Made by a program: the position numbers and the translations under genes. Positions 1 through 8,459 of a stretch of 64,000 nucleotides of DNA are shown here, one piece after another; position 1 is the stretch's first letter, and each line of letters starts with the position of its first letter. The DNA is from CAWBRY01 sp963791295 (GTDB lineage Bacteria > Bacteroidota > Bacteroidia > Chitinophagales > Chitinophagaceae). The stretch lies in assembly GCA_963791295.1 (NCBI GenBank), contig CAWBRY010000004.1, positions 434,001 through 498,000 of the forward strand, given 5' to 3'. The notes below the pieces were generated by a model that saw only the letters and a list, made by a program, of their open reading frames with translations, was not told the origin of the DNA and did not search any database.

Positions 1-193
1 AAGCGCTTCATAAAGGTGGGTATCCGTATTGAGATAGGATGGGGTTTTCTAATTACTAAAAATAAGATGCAGAACTGTGTTCAAATTCATAAAATTATTT
101 TGAGAACCAGGCCTTTATCCTTCTATAAACCGGAAGGAGCCCGACTTGTAAAGATTGTGCAAAATTTAAACGGGATTTTGCACCTGAAAAGTA

Positions 194-321
194 TACCTTT
201 GCCCGCTTAAAATCAAGCCCCGTTTAAAAAAAATGGGAGCGCTGCATGACCCAGGCCCGGTGCCGTAAGACCGGGGATTGGATTTCATCCTCAGGTTGGT
301 TACCCGTTGGTTTGCGTCATG
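194..321 (+). promoter_or_regulatory. candidate promoter -7 box and structured leader upstream of queA
   Basis: A TACCTTTG box at 194-201 matches the Bacteroidota -7 element, but no TTTG lies 19-21 nt upstream, so the promoter call is weak. Downstream, about 120 nt before the queA ATG could fold: CATGAC (245-250) pairs with GTCATG (316-321), enclosing a 6-bp hairpin CCCGGT/ACCGGG (256-275, 8-nt loop) and a small GGAT/ATCC hairpin (280-290). The rest of bases 1-347 shows no gene I can support. It may be an untranslated leader, a small RNA, or nothing. I recognise no known riboswitch consensus. Confidence 0.25.
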
Positions 322-347
322 AGTTTATTCATCAAACAGGCATACTC

Positions 348-1398
348 ATGAAGCTTTCACAGTTCCGTTTCGATCTTCCCCTAAACCTTATCGCCCAAAA
401 CCCCGCTAGAAAAACGAGAAGATGCCCGCATGATGGTCGTCCATCGCCATACCGGCGAGATTGAAAACAAGCATTTCCGCGACATCATGGACTACTTTGA
501 TGATAAAGACGTGTTTGTGGTCAATAATACCAAGGTATTCCCGGCGCGTATGTATGGCCGTAAGGAAAAGACCGGCGCAAAAATCGAGGTGTTCCTGCTT
601 CGTGAGTTGAACAAGCCCAACCGGCTCTGGGATGTGATCGTTGACCCCGCCCGCAAGATCAGGGTAGGCAACAAATTATATTTTGGAGAGCAGGAAGACC
701 TGGTTGCCGAAGTAATTGACAACACTACCAGTCGGGGCCGGACCATTCGCTTCTTATGGGAGGGTGTTGAGGAAGATTTCCGCGCCGTCCTGGAAAGATT
801 GGGTGAAACACCACTGCCCAAATACATCAAACGCAAACCGGATGAAGAGGACAAAGAACGATACCAGACCGTTTATGCCAAACATGAAGGAGCCGTCGCC
901 GCTCCCACTGCCGGATTGCATTTTAGTCGTGAACTAATCAAGAGATTAGAAATAAAAGGTATTCGATTTGCGGAAGTCACCCTTCATACGGGCTTGGGCA
1001 CATTCCGTCCAATCGAAGTCGAGGACTTGAGCAAGCATAAAATGGACGCTGAATATTATCATATTGACGATACGGCTTGCAAGATCGTTAACCGTGCCAA
1101 AGAATATGGACATCGCATCTGCTCAATTGGCACGACGACCATGCGTGCCGTTGAATCTTCTTTTACGGCTCAGAAATTACTGAAGCCCTCTGAAGGATGG
1201 ACAAATATGTTCATTCACCCGCCTTACGACTTTAATATCGCAGATTCCCTCGTCACCAATTTCCATTTACCCAAGACCAGTTTGCTGATCATGACTTGTG
1301 CATTTGCCGGATACGAGCTAACGATGGAGGCTTATAAGAAAGCGATCAAAGATAAATATCGCTTCTTCAGCTATGGAGATGCGCTCCTGATTGTTTAA
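348..1398 (+). pseudogene. queA: tRNA preQ1(34) S-adenosylmethionine ribosyltransferase-isomerase QueA, one frameshift
   Basis: QueA transfers and isomerises the ribose of S-adenosylmethionine onto preQ1 at the tRNA wobble position, giving epoxyqueuosine; it acts in the cytoplasm. The normal N-terminus (MKLSQFRFDLPLNLIAQNPA) starts at the ATG at 348. The rest of the protein, from EKREDARMMVVHRHTGEI to the end, is in another frame. The two join perfectly if one A at about 408 is removed (GCT-A-GAA), and total length is then about 349 residues, normal for the family. Conserved stretches such as GAVAAPTAGLHF and the C-terminal TNFHLPKTSLLIM are present. Because everything else is intact, a sequencing or assembly indel is more likely than real inactivation. 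A GNAT gene follows 5 nt downstream, probably in the same transcript. Confidence 0.9.
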
Positions 1399-1403
1399 AG
1401 CTC

Positions 1404-1856
1404 ATGAAATTCAGGGAAGCAAATCTCGAGGACATTCCGCAAATTCAAATCGTCCGGAACTCGGTCAACGAAAATACTTTATCAAATCCCGCATTGGTTA
1501 GCGATCAAGATTGCGAAGAATACCTGATCCATCGGGGTAAGGGATGGGTTTGTGAAATGGAAGGCAAAATAGTTGGGTTTGCTATTGCGGATCTGAAAGA
1601 TCATAACATATGGGCTTTATTTATAGATCCGGCATTTGAGAAAAAAGGCATTGGCCGTCGGTTGCATGACCTGATGATGGATTGGTATTTTTCTCAAACA
1701 ACCGAACCGGTGTGGTTAGGCACTAGCCCGAAGACAAGAGCCGAAACTTTTTACCGGAAAGCTGGATGGAGAGAGGTGGGTGTCCATGGAAAAGGTGAGA
1801 TCAAGTTTGAATTGACGGCTGATGAATGGAGTCAATTAAAAACTCCGGAAAATTGA
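1404..1856 (+). CDS. GNAT family N-acetyltransferase
   Basis: A 150-residue protein with the GNAT fold: an N-terminal REANLEDIPQIQIVRN segment, a central beta strand, and the acetyl-CoA pyrophosphate-binding loop around residues 75-88 (FEKKGIGRRLHDLM, fitting the R/QxxGxG/A signature). The C-terminal FYRKAGWREVG is typical of the superfamily. These enzymes move an acetyl group from acetyl-CoA to an amine; the substrate cannot be told from the sequence. The gene begins 5 nt after the queA stop, so the two are probably cotranscribed, though a link to tRNA modification is not implied. Confidence 0.85.
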   Translation: MKFREANLEDIPQIQIVRNSVNENTLSNPALVSDQDCEEYLIHRGKGWVCEMEGKIVGFAIADLKDHNIWALFIDPAFEKKGIGRRLHDLMMDWYFSQTTEPVWLGTSPKTRAETFYRKAGWREVGVHGKGEIKFELTADEWSQLKTPEN

Positions 1857-1878
1857 ATTGAGATAACAATAGTCCCCG

Positions 1879-2349
1879 CTATTGCTCCTCGCCTTCTTCC
1901 TCTTCTCCTCGTTTTGTATAGATCGCGATCGCGCCTGCACTTCCGCCAACACCTCCCAGGAATGGCGATTTGATCACTTTGATAATGGCAATGTCATCGA
2001 CGGAAAGAGCATTGAGGAAACTCGCGCTTACCTGCATTTCATCTACAAATATGCCCGCAATCTGACCCCGAATGACCGGCACCCGAAGGCCGCTTCTAAG
2101 TGTGACCACGCGTAAACCACTTACGCGCGAGTTCAGCCAATTGAGAATATTGGTATATCCAAGTGCACTCGCACTATTGATCTCTGTCTCGAGATCGATG
2201 ATGGTACCGTCCGCCGATTTGAATAAGCCAGTACAGTATTCTTCGTTCAATCGTTGTTCCTGCGTCTTTGTGGGTTGGAGAGACTTTGCCTGTCCAAACA
2301 AGAGAATCGTGGAGAAGCAGGCTATGGTTATGACAAATAACTTTTTCAT
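1879..2349 (-). CDS. secreted stand-alone TonB-receptor plug domain protein
   Basis: A 156-residue protein with a signal peptide (about residues 1-20, ending FGQA). The remainder resembles only the plug domain of TonB-dependent receptors: YTNILNWLNSRVSGLRVV matches the 'LxgRvaGvqV' region, followed by VPVIRGQIAGIFVDEMQV and the closing ...GSAGAIAIYTKRG. No beta-barrel follows; the protein ends in an acidic tail rich in Glu. Such orphan plug proteins occur in Bacteroidota near SusC-like systems, but no SusC/SusD is nearby. The function is unknown; it is probably periplasmic. It is transcribed away from the GNAT gene. Confidence 0.7.
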   Translation of the reverse strand: MKKLFVITIACFSTILLFGQAKSLQPTKTQEQRLNEEYCTGLFKSADGTIIDLETEINSASALGYTNILNWLNSRVSGLRVVTLRSGLRVPVIRGQIAGIFVDEMQVSASFLNALSVDDIAIIKVIKSPFLGGVGGSAGAIAIYTKRGEEEEGEEQ

Positions 2350-2385
2350 TTTCTAACACCTCCTTCTTACAAGTTACGAAACAAA

Positions 2386-2420
2386 CTAGATACCAGATGC
2401 CAGATACCAGATACTAGATG
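2386..2420. repeat. tandem heptamer array, five copies of C(C/T)AGAT(A/G)
   Basis: Five contiguous 7-nt units read ctagata, ccagatg, ccagata, ccagata, ctagatg. A related inverted copy, ctagcatctgg, lies at 2440-2450, so the region can form a hairpin between lysC and the downstream plug gene. The same heptamers recur at the end of mnmA (9555-9568). Confidence 0.75.
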
Positions 2421-2453
2421 TTAATTGTTTAACAAGACTCTAGCATCTGGGTC

Positions 2454-3778
2454 CTACTCCAGCCCAAACATTCCTCTGTTGAGTTGTTGGAGAATCTGGG
2501 TCTTGAATTCAGCCGGCACCAATAAGGAGATATTATGGGGACTTCCGCCATAGCTGACCATGCGAACAGGAATGTTCATGATAGATCCAAATAATTTTTT
2601 TACCATATCCGAAGTCTGCGAGATCTCATTTCCAACCACTGAAATGATGGTTTGATTTTCATCGATCTCCACCGAACCAAAGGTTTCCAATTCTTTGATG
2701 ATATCTTTCAAATAAGCAGAGTTGTCGATAGTGATAGAAACGGCAACTTCAGAAGTAGTAACCATATCGATCGGGGTCCTGATACTTTTCAAAGACTTCA
2801 AATATTTTTCTCAAAAAACCATAGGCCAGCAGCATGCGACTGCTCTTAATCCGGATAGCAATAATATTATCCTTGGCTGCGACGGCCTTTACTCCTACTG
2901 ATCCCGCTTTTTCGGTGATAGTCGTGCCCTTCGCTTCGGGCTGAATCGTATTCAACAATTTCACGGGAATCTTAAATTGTTGAGCCGGCCAAATTGAAGC
3001 AGGATGAAGGATCTTGGCTCCGAAATAAGCAAGCTCTGCAGCTTCATCAAAACTCATTTGTTCTACTGGCACCGTTTTCTTTACGATCCGGGGATCATTA
3101 TTGTGCATTCCATCAATGTCGGTCCAGATCTCGCAGACAGAAGCATTAATAGCCGCGGCAATTAGGGACGCCGAATAATCGCTTCCGCCTCTTTTTAGGT
3201 TGTCGACCTCTCCCCTGGCATTCCGGCATATATAACCCTGGGTAATAAATATTTTCTTGCCCGCATGTTGTTTCAATAATTGACTCAGCTTTACTTTAAT
3301 ACTTCCAATCTGCGGCTCATCATAGAGATCGATGGTCATGAATTCAATGCCGGCAATAATAAATGATCTATACCTATTTCTTCCAGGTAAACACTGAAGA
3401 GTTTGGTAGACAGCAATTCACCCTGCGCGAGGATATCCTTACTGAGCGCCTCACTAAAAGAGATTTTAAGGATGATATTTAGAAATTCAAAATGTTCGCC
3501 GACAATTGCTCTGGCCCTGGCAACAGCTTTTTCGGTTTTCACCAAATCCTTAATAAAATCCTGATAGTGGGCTTCTAAGTTTATCGATGGTTTGTTTGGC
3601 AAGTAGGCGATCACCCTTAGAAATGTGATAAGCAATCTCCACCAATGAATTTGTCGTGCCCGGAAAGAGCAGAAAGGACAACAATAATGGGTTCTTCTTC
3701 CTTGGTCACCAGCCTCGAAATGTGATGCATGCGTTCCGGCTTACCAACACTGGTGCCTCCAAACTTCATGACTTTCAT
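2454..3778 (-). pseudogene. lysC: monofunctional aspartate kinase LysC, four frameshifts
   Basis: Aspartokinase phosphorylates L-aspartate, the first step toward lysine, threonine, methionine and diaminopimelate. The start is the ATG at 3778 (MKVMKFGGTSVGKPERM, the kinase nucleotide-binding signature). The catalytic domain continues through the conserved ITQGYICRNARGE and GGSDYSASLIAAAI stretches, then a C-terminal ACT regulatory region ending at 2454. The protein is spread over successive frames because of four single-base events: an extra base in GTGCCCG at 3659-3661, an extra base near 3576, a missing base near 3345 (TTGAATTC for TTGGAATTC) and an extra base near 2781-2785. Repairing them gives about 440 residues, the normal length. 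All segments are well conserved, so sequence error is the likeliest cause. Confidence 0.88.
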
Positions 3779-3866
3779 AGCCGGCAAAGATAAACGGGTT
3801 TTCTTACGATCAAATCGCAGCCAGGGAGAAACTTTCCTGCCAGGTTCCATTCCCTGTTTCAACACG

Positions 3867-4954
3867 TTAATTGATAAATGGAATCGTAAATTTTTCTGAG
3901 AGGGATTTGAGATCATCAACAACGGCAGCTAACAAAGGAATTCCGTTCTTCATCCTTTCTCCTTCCATTTCTCGTTCAGGATCACCGGGTATCAATACTC
4001 TTTGTTCTCCCTGGAATCGTTCTGGCATTGCGGAATCCCTGTATCCAATGATCCATACTGTTTTTGAATTCATCGGCAGGGCGAAATGCATCTATTCGCA
4101 TAGCTCCAAAAAAATGGCCGATCCCTTTGCCTGGTTGTTGCGTAGGCATAGGCACATAGGCCGGAAATGGAGGAACCCAGGGTGCATAGTTAGCACCACT
4201 GAACACCGCCGAAAATATATCGACAATAGCTCCTAATGCATAGCCTTTATGGCTACCATGATCCTTATCGCTTCCCAATGGAAGCAGGGCACCTCCACGC
4301 TTTAATTCGTGAGGATCAGTGGAAGACTTTCCGTCCTTATCCTGTATCCAGCCGGGAGGCGCATCCTGGTTTTTTCGTTGAAGGATCTCCAATTTTCCGT
4401 TGGCGGCAGTGGTGGTAGCCAGATCAGCGACAAAAGCAGGTTCCTTGCCGGCCGGAACGACAACGCAGATCGGATTCGTGCCCAACATTCTATCAATAGA
4501 AAAGGTGGGCGCTACTAATGGACTTGCGTTGGTCATTGCCATACCAATCATATCATGATCCAGAGCCATCATGGCGTGATAGGCAGCGATACCAAAATGA
4601 TTGCTGTTTTGAACGCTTACCCATCCGGTGCCCGACTTGCATGGCTTTATCAATTGCAATTTGCATAGCGAATGGAGCCACTACCAATCCCAATCCGCGA
4701 TCTCCGTCCACTACCGCTGTTGAAGGAGTTTCATGTATAACTCTTATTTCCGGCGATGCATTTATTCTTTTCGCTTCCCACAAACGGAGGTAGCCGCTCA
4801 GCCGTGCTACGCCATGCGAATCGATCCCCCGAAGGTCCGCTGATACCAATGCCTTTGCAGCAATCGTTGCATCAGCATCCGAACAACCCATTTTTTGGAA
4901 AATTAGTTCGGTGAATTCCAGTAGGTGTTGATAGGAAAATATTTGTTCGGGCAT
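3867..4954 (-). pseudogene. Ldh2/malate-ureidoglycolate-type NAD(P)H dehydrogenase, two frameshifts
   Basis: Member of the Ldh2/YlbC/YiaK family of 2-hydroxyacid dehydrogenases (malate, L-lactate, ureidoglycolate), unrelated to classical LDH/MDH. Characteristic parts are ADLRGIDSHGVARLSGYL near the N-terminus, the nucleotide/substrate region QNSNHFGIAAYHAMMA, the MLGTNPICVVVPA motif and DHGSHKGYALGAIVDIFS. The frame breaks twice: an extra base in GTGCCCG at 4631-4633, and an extra T (A on the coding strand, before GAA) near 4023, after which the C-terminus ERFQGEQRVLIPGDPE continues to 3867. Repaired length is about 362 residues, as expected. The substrate cannot be assigned from sequence. 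Confidence 0.85.
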
Positions 4955-5013
4955 GGGACAAATATATGTATAGAAAAGATCTATGCGTGAAGTCGCCTTT
5001 TCATTTTTGATTA

Positions 5014-5100
5014 CGATTATTGATTATTAATTATTTGAAAATCGGGGCGTTAGAAAACTATCAGCAAAACCAATAATCAATAATTAATAATCAATAATCG
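5014..5100. repeat. perfect 22-bp AT-rich inverted repeat
   Basis: A 22-nt arm at 5014-5035 (beginning cgattattgattatt) is repeated exactly in inverted orientation at 5079-5100, with 43 nt between. It sits in the spacer just after ssb and before the Ldh2 gene, both on the minus strand, where a long AT hairpin could end or stabilise transcripts. It has no U-run typical of an intrinsic terminator. Confidence 0.7.
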
Positions 5101-5106
5101 CCTTGA

Positions 5107-5541
5107 TTAGAAAGGAAGGTCGTCGATCGGTTCTGTTATTTCGTTAGCCGAAGGGACGGAATTGCTGGCCGGACTCATTGATGCCGTTGAAGGCATACTG
5201 GCCCCCGAGTTTTCACTCTTACCACCCAATAATTGCAAATCCCTGATCCGCAGTGAGAGAGAAGCCCCTGGAGTTCCATCATTCCGCTGGAATGATCTTG
5301 ATTCCGGATTTCCTTCGACATATACCAGCTTACCCTTTGTTAAATAAGGCGCAACCGCTGTTTTGTCCGTCCAATATGCACAATCCACCCAGGTAGTTTT
5401 TTCCTGGTTATTGCCCTGACTGTCCCTATACTTCTCCGTATTTGCTACAGTGAAATTGATAACATTTTTGCCATTTACCGTGTTAACCACGCAATCTTTG
5501 CCGAGGTGCCCGATAACTTGCATCTTAATCATAGTGCTCAA
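5107..5541 (-). CDS. ssb: single-stranded DNA-binding protein
   Basis: A 144-residue SSB. The N-terminal OB fold covers about residues 1-108 (MQVIGHLGKDCVVNTVNGKNV..., KTTWVDCAYW, YVEGNPESRSF), followed by a Ser/Ala/Pro-rich linker and the acidic tip EPIDDLPF that recruits repair and replication partners. It coats single-stranded DNA during replication, recombination and repair. The length is slightly short compared with E. coli SSB but typical for Bacteroidota. It stands alone, with the 22-bp inverted repeat immediately downstream. Confidence 0.93.
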   Translation of the reverse strand: MSTMIKMQVIGHLGKDCVVNTVNGKNVINFTVANTEKYRDSQGNNQEKTTWVDCAYWTDKTAVAPYLTKGKLVYVEGNPESRSFQRNDGTPGASLSLRIRDLQLLGGKSENSGASMPSTASMSPASNSVPSANEITEPIDDLPF

Positions 5542-5677
5542 ATTTTAATCGTACGTAAATATTATTGACATGGCAATTTAGCATTTTTTGATATCGGAAG
5601 TCAATACCTGAAATGCTGAATTTTTACAATGAGATCAACTTGGGGATAACTAGTCATTACCTGCTTTCCCAAATTAA

Positions 5678-8287
5678 TCAGTCAGTTCTTCCCGAGGAAA
5701 GTTCTATGACCCTACTGAAGAAAATGGCATTCATAAAGAGCTTTGACCCTCCCAACCAAAACGCCCGGAAATTAGGATCGTCGGCGATATTAATGATCCG
5801 TCCATTGCCGATGGTATTCACAACCACTGCTGCTGAATTCCTGATCGCCTCATAATTCTCTTTACTAACCCATCCACTCTGTAAAGGTTTAGCGCCATAA
5901 AAAAATGGATTCGCGTAAGGATTCTTGCTTTTTTCCATGAACACTTTATTTGCCTTAAACAGGCTTACGGTCTTTTGATGGTAACCGTATCCCAATGGAT
6001 GACTACCGTCTACCTCTGCACCAAAAATCGCCCCATATATCTGCTGAGCGCCATCAATCTGTTCTTTTATTACATAATTCATCGAAACACTACTGTCAAC
6101 AGGCGATCTCGTCTTTTTTAAAGTCACTGTGCTAATGCCATTCTGTGAAGCCCAACTAACTGCTTCTTCCGTAAGAATTAATGTTCCCCCGCCCTGGATC
6201 CAGGTCTTCAACTTGTCCTTATTGAGGTCATTGTAGGTTCCACCGACCAGGATGATCGTGTTGTATTTAGCCAGGTCGATGCGATTAAAAACCGCGGGAT
6301 CGACATGAGAGCATGTCACATTAAAGCGTTGGTCCAATAAATGCCAGACTTCACCCGCATCGGTGGGATTCACGCCAGTGCCAGTCACCATCGCTATTAC
6401 TGGTTTGGTAAGGGCAGCAAATTTGCTGCTGCCGGGATCACTTCCGCTAATGGCGTTCCCGGACCTCATACCATATATATTAACACCATATTTCTGCGCG
6501 AGCTTATTTAACAGCTCATAGACTTTATCCCCTCCCTCCTCCTGGAGCTGGATCGGGATCAGAATAGTGCCATAATCGAAACCTCTCACCGCTCCTGAAA
6601 TATCCATTTCAAAGCGGTTGGTGGATACCTTCACGACTACATTTTCGTTTAGCAATTCATTTACAACGGCGGGCGCATATAATTCGGACCAGTCCATGAG
6701 ATATCCAACTTTGCTTTTACCACCGACCAGCTCACCCTTGGGAAAGGCAGCTTGCTCCACTTTCTCACCCAATAGATTGGAATTGAATTGCGATACATTC
6801 AGTTCGGAACAGGGGATGCCAAATGCAAGCGGCATGGTCCACGCAGTTATATCGTAAAAAAGACTGTCCTTATACTCAAAGGTTTTCTCAAAGATCGTCC
6901 GGATTACCTTGTACTGCATTTGATTGGTCGGTACAATATAAGAGGTGCCTTTTTCAAACAAGATGGGCCGTTGAGATACGTCAGAAGAATTTGCTGAATT
7001 GTCAACCTTCAGGTCTTTGCTTAATTCATAAAGATTGATATGGTGGCGACGCAACATTTCTATGAAATGAAAAGTCTTTGCCTTATCCATCTTATCTCCG
7101 AAAACATATGCCTTAGTAGCTGCTGCATTTGCTTCGTTCACTCCATTTTTATAAAAATCCCGTTGATAGGCTAAAAATTCCTTTCGCAATACTTTAGCTC
7201 CTTCGATGGTCGACAAGGTCGTGGTAAATTGGTTTCTTATTGTAAATGGGAAACTCAGCAACCCGTTCGCTGTCTGTTGGAGATGACCCCTGGATGACGC
7301 CTGTTCGAATAAAATTCCAATGGCCCCATTGATGTCCGGATAGGTAGAGCCTTTCCCATAATAAAAATCATCATAGTTTTCCTTGGTGAAATACAATGAA
7401 CCGATACGATCCAGAAAAGCAGCATGGAATTTTGCAAGTTTCGCGGTCAACTGCTGGTTCTTCTCCGGTGTCAATGGATTTACACGTGAAGGCACTCCCG
7501 GCTGAAAGAAAAAAGTGGCATTACTTCCCTGCTCATGATGGTCTGTAAGAATATTCGGTTTCCACATATGAAACCATTTCAATCGATTCTGACTTTCTAT
7601 ATGTACTGCGGGCAACCAATCACGATTCAGATCAAACCAATAATGATTAAAGCGTCCTGTGGGCCAAACTTCATTGAATTCCCTGTCATTGGGATCTGAT
7701 ACCAGGTTCTTGCTTTTGTGTTGGTTCGCCCAGGTGGAAAACCTTTGAAGTCCGTCCGGATTGAACGAGGGATCGAATAGGATGACTTCATTTTCCAGGA
7801 TCTCATCAATTTGCTTTCCCTTTGCTGCGGCGAGGTAATAAGCGCTGAGAAGCGAAGCATTCGCACCACTTGACTCATTGCCATGAATGGAATGACCGAT
7901 ATATAAAACGATCGGCATATTTTCAATATTTACCGATGCCGACCTGGATGGATCGTCCAACATAAGATGCTGCTGCCGGATCTCTTCAAGTCGTGAATGA
8001 TTTTTCGGCGAAGTGATGATTAAAAGAACCTGTGGCCTGCCTTCGTAAGTAAACCCCATTGTTTCCAATTTGATCCGGTCCGGCGCCGCGGCGGCGAGGG
8101 CCTTCATATAATTCACGAGCCTGTCATGCGTGACATGCCACTGACCTACCTGATGATAAATGACTTCTGTTGGCTTAGGAATGGAAGGGTTGTATTCGAT
8201 ACTATCAGGGAGATAATAGCTCAGATCCTGGCCATTAGTTGAATGTTGAATGGCAAATAATAAAAGAACGACACTAAGTTTTCTCAT
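5678..8287 (-). CDS. secreted M14-family zinc carboxypeptidase
   Basis: An 869-residue protein with a signal peptide (about 1-19) and an N-terminal M14 metallopeptidase domain. The zinc ligands are visible in HGNE (residues 135-138) and the downstream His of LTDHHEQG; GILFEQASSRG carries the likely catalytic Glu. The C-terminal half contains a glutamine-amidotransferase-like stretch (TIILVGGTYNDLNKDKLKTW). This domain combination is common in exported Bacteroidota peptidases that probably trim peptides taken as nutrients. It is intact, in contrast to its frameshifted neighbours, and lies divergently from mnmA. Confidence 0.85.
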   Translation of the reverse strand: MRKLSVVLLLFAIQHSTNGQDLSYYLPDSIEYNPSIPKPTEVIYHQVGQWHVTHDRLVNYMKALAAAAPDRIKLETMGFTYEGRPQVLLIITSPKNHSRLEEIRQQHLMLDDPSRSASVNIENMPIVLYIGHSIHGNESSGANASLLSAYYLAAAKGKQIDEILENEVILFDPSFNPDGLQRFSTWANQHKSKNLVSDPNDREFNEVWPTGRFNHYWFDLNRDWLPAVHIESQNRLKWFHMWKPNILTDHHEQGSNATFFFQPGVPSRVNPLTPEKNQQLTAKLAKFHAAFLDRIGSLYFTKENYDDFYYGKGSTYPDINGAIGILFEQASSRGHLQQTANGLLSFPFTIRNQFTTTLSTIEGAKVLRKEFLAYQRDFYKNGVNEANAAATKAYVFGDKMDKAKTFHFIEMLRRHHINLYELSKDLKVDNSANSSDVSQRPILFEKGTSYIVPTNQMQYKVIRTIFEKTFEYKDSLFYDITAWTMPLAFGIPCSELNVSQFNSNLLGEKVEQAAFPKGELVGGKSKVGYLMDWSELYAPAVVNELLNENVVVKVSTNRFEMDISGAVRGFDYGTILIPIQLQEEGGDKVYELLNKLAQKYGVNIYGMRSGNAISGSDPGSSKFAALTKPVIAMVTGTGVNPTDAGEVWHLLDQRFNVTCSHVDPAVFNRIDLAKYNTIILVGGTYNDLNKDKLKTWIQGGGTLILTEEAVSWASQNGISTVTLKKTRSPVDSSVSMNYVIKEQIDGAQQIYGAIFGAEVDGSHPLGYGYHQKTVSLFKANKVFMEKSKNPYANPFFYGAKPLQSGWVSKENYEAIRNSAAVVVNTIGNGRIINIADDPNFRAFWLGGSKLFMNAIFFSRVIELSSGRTD

Positions 8288-8388
8288 ATAGCCAATGATT
8301 AAAATAAGAATAGGAAGATAAAGAATATAGCTATACTATTTATCCAGGATTTCGGATCACGTATAATCGCACAGAAGGCAGCCACACA

Positions 8389-8420
8389 TTTCAGCAAGCC
8401 CCCAATCATTCGTATATTTG
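8389..8420 (+). promoter_or_regulatory. mnmA promoter
   Basis: TTTC at 8389-8392, a 20-nt spacer and TATATTTG at 8413-8420 fit the Bacteroidota consensus TTTG-N19-21-TAnnTTTG with one mismatch in the upstream box. The mnmA ATG lies 40 nt downstream. Confidence 0.6.
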
Positions 8421-8459
8421 CGGTCCGTTTCTCGTCAGGGATTCGACAAAAATTCTGTA

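Noticed and set aside
16..210. 64-residue reading frame at the window start
   Set aside because: No homology, no start context, and it overlaps the probable -7 box; it looks non-coding.
256..320. preQ1 riboswitch before queA
   Set aside because: No A-rich tail or known preQ1 loop pattern can be matched, and queA is not a common preQ1 riboswitch target.
2386..2420. possible CRISPR array
   Set aside because: Units are 7 nt with no spacers and no cas genes nearby.
2454..3778. programmed frameshifting in lysC
   Set aside because: Four separate indels in one gene, of both signs and without slippery heptamers, do not fit a programmed mechanism.
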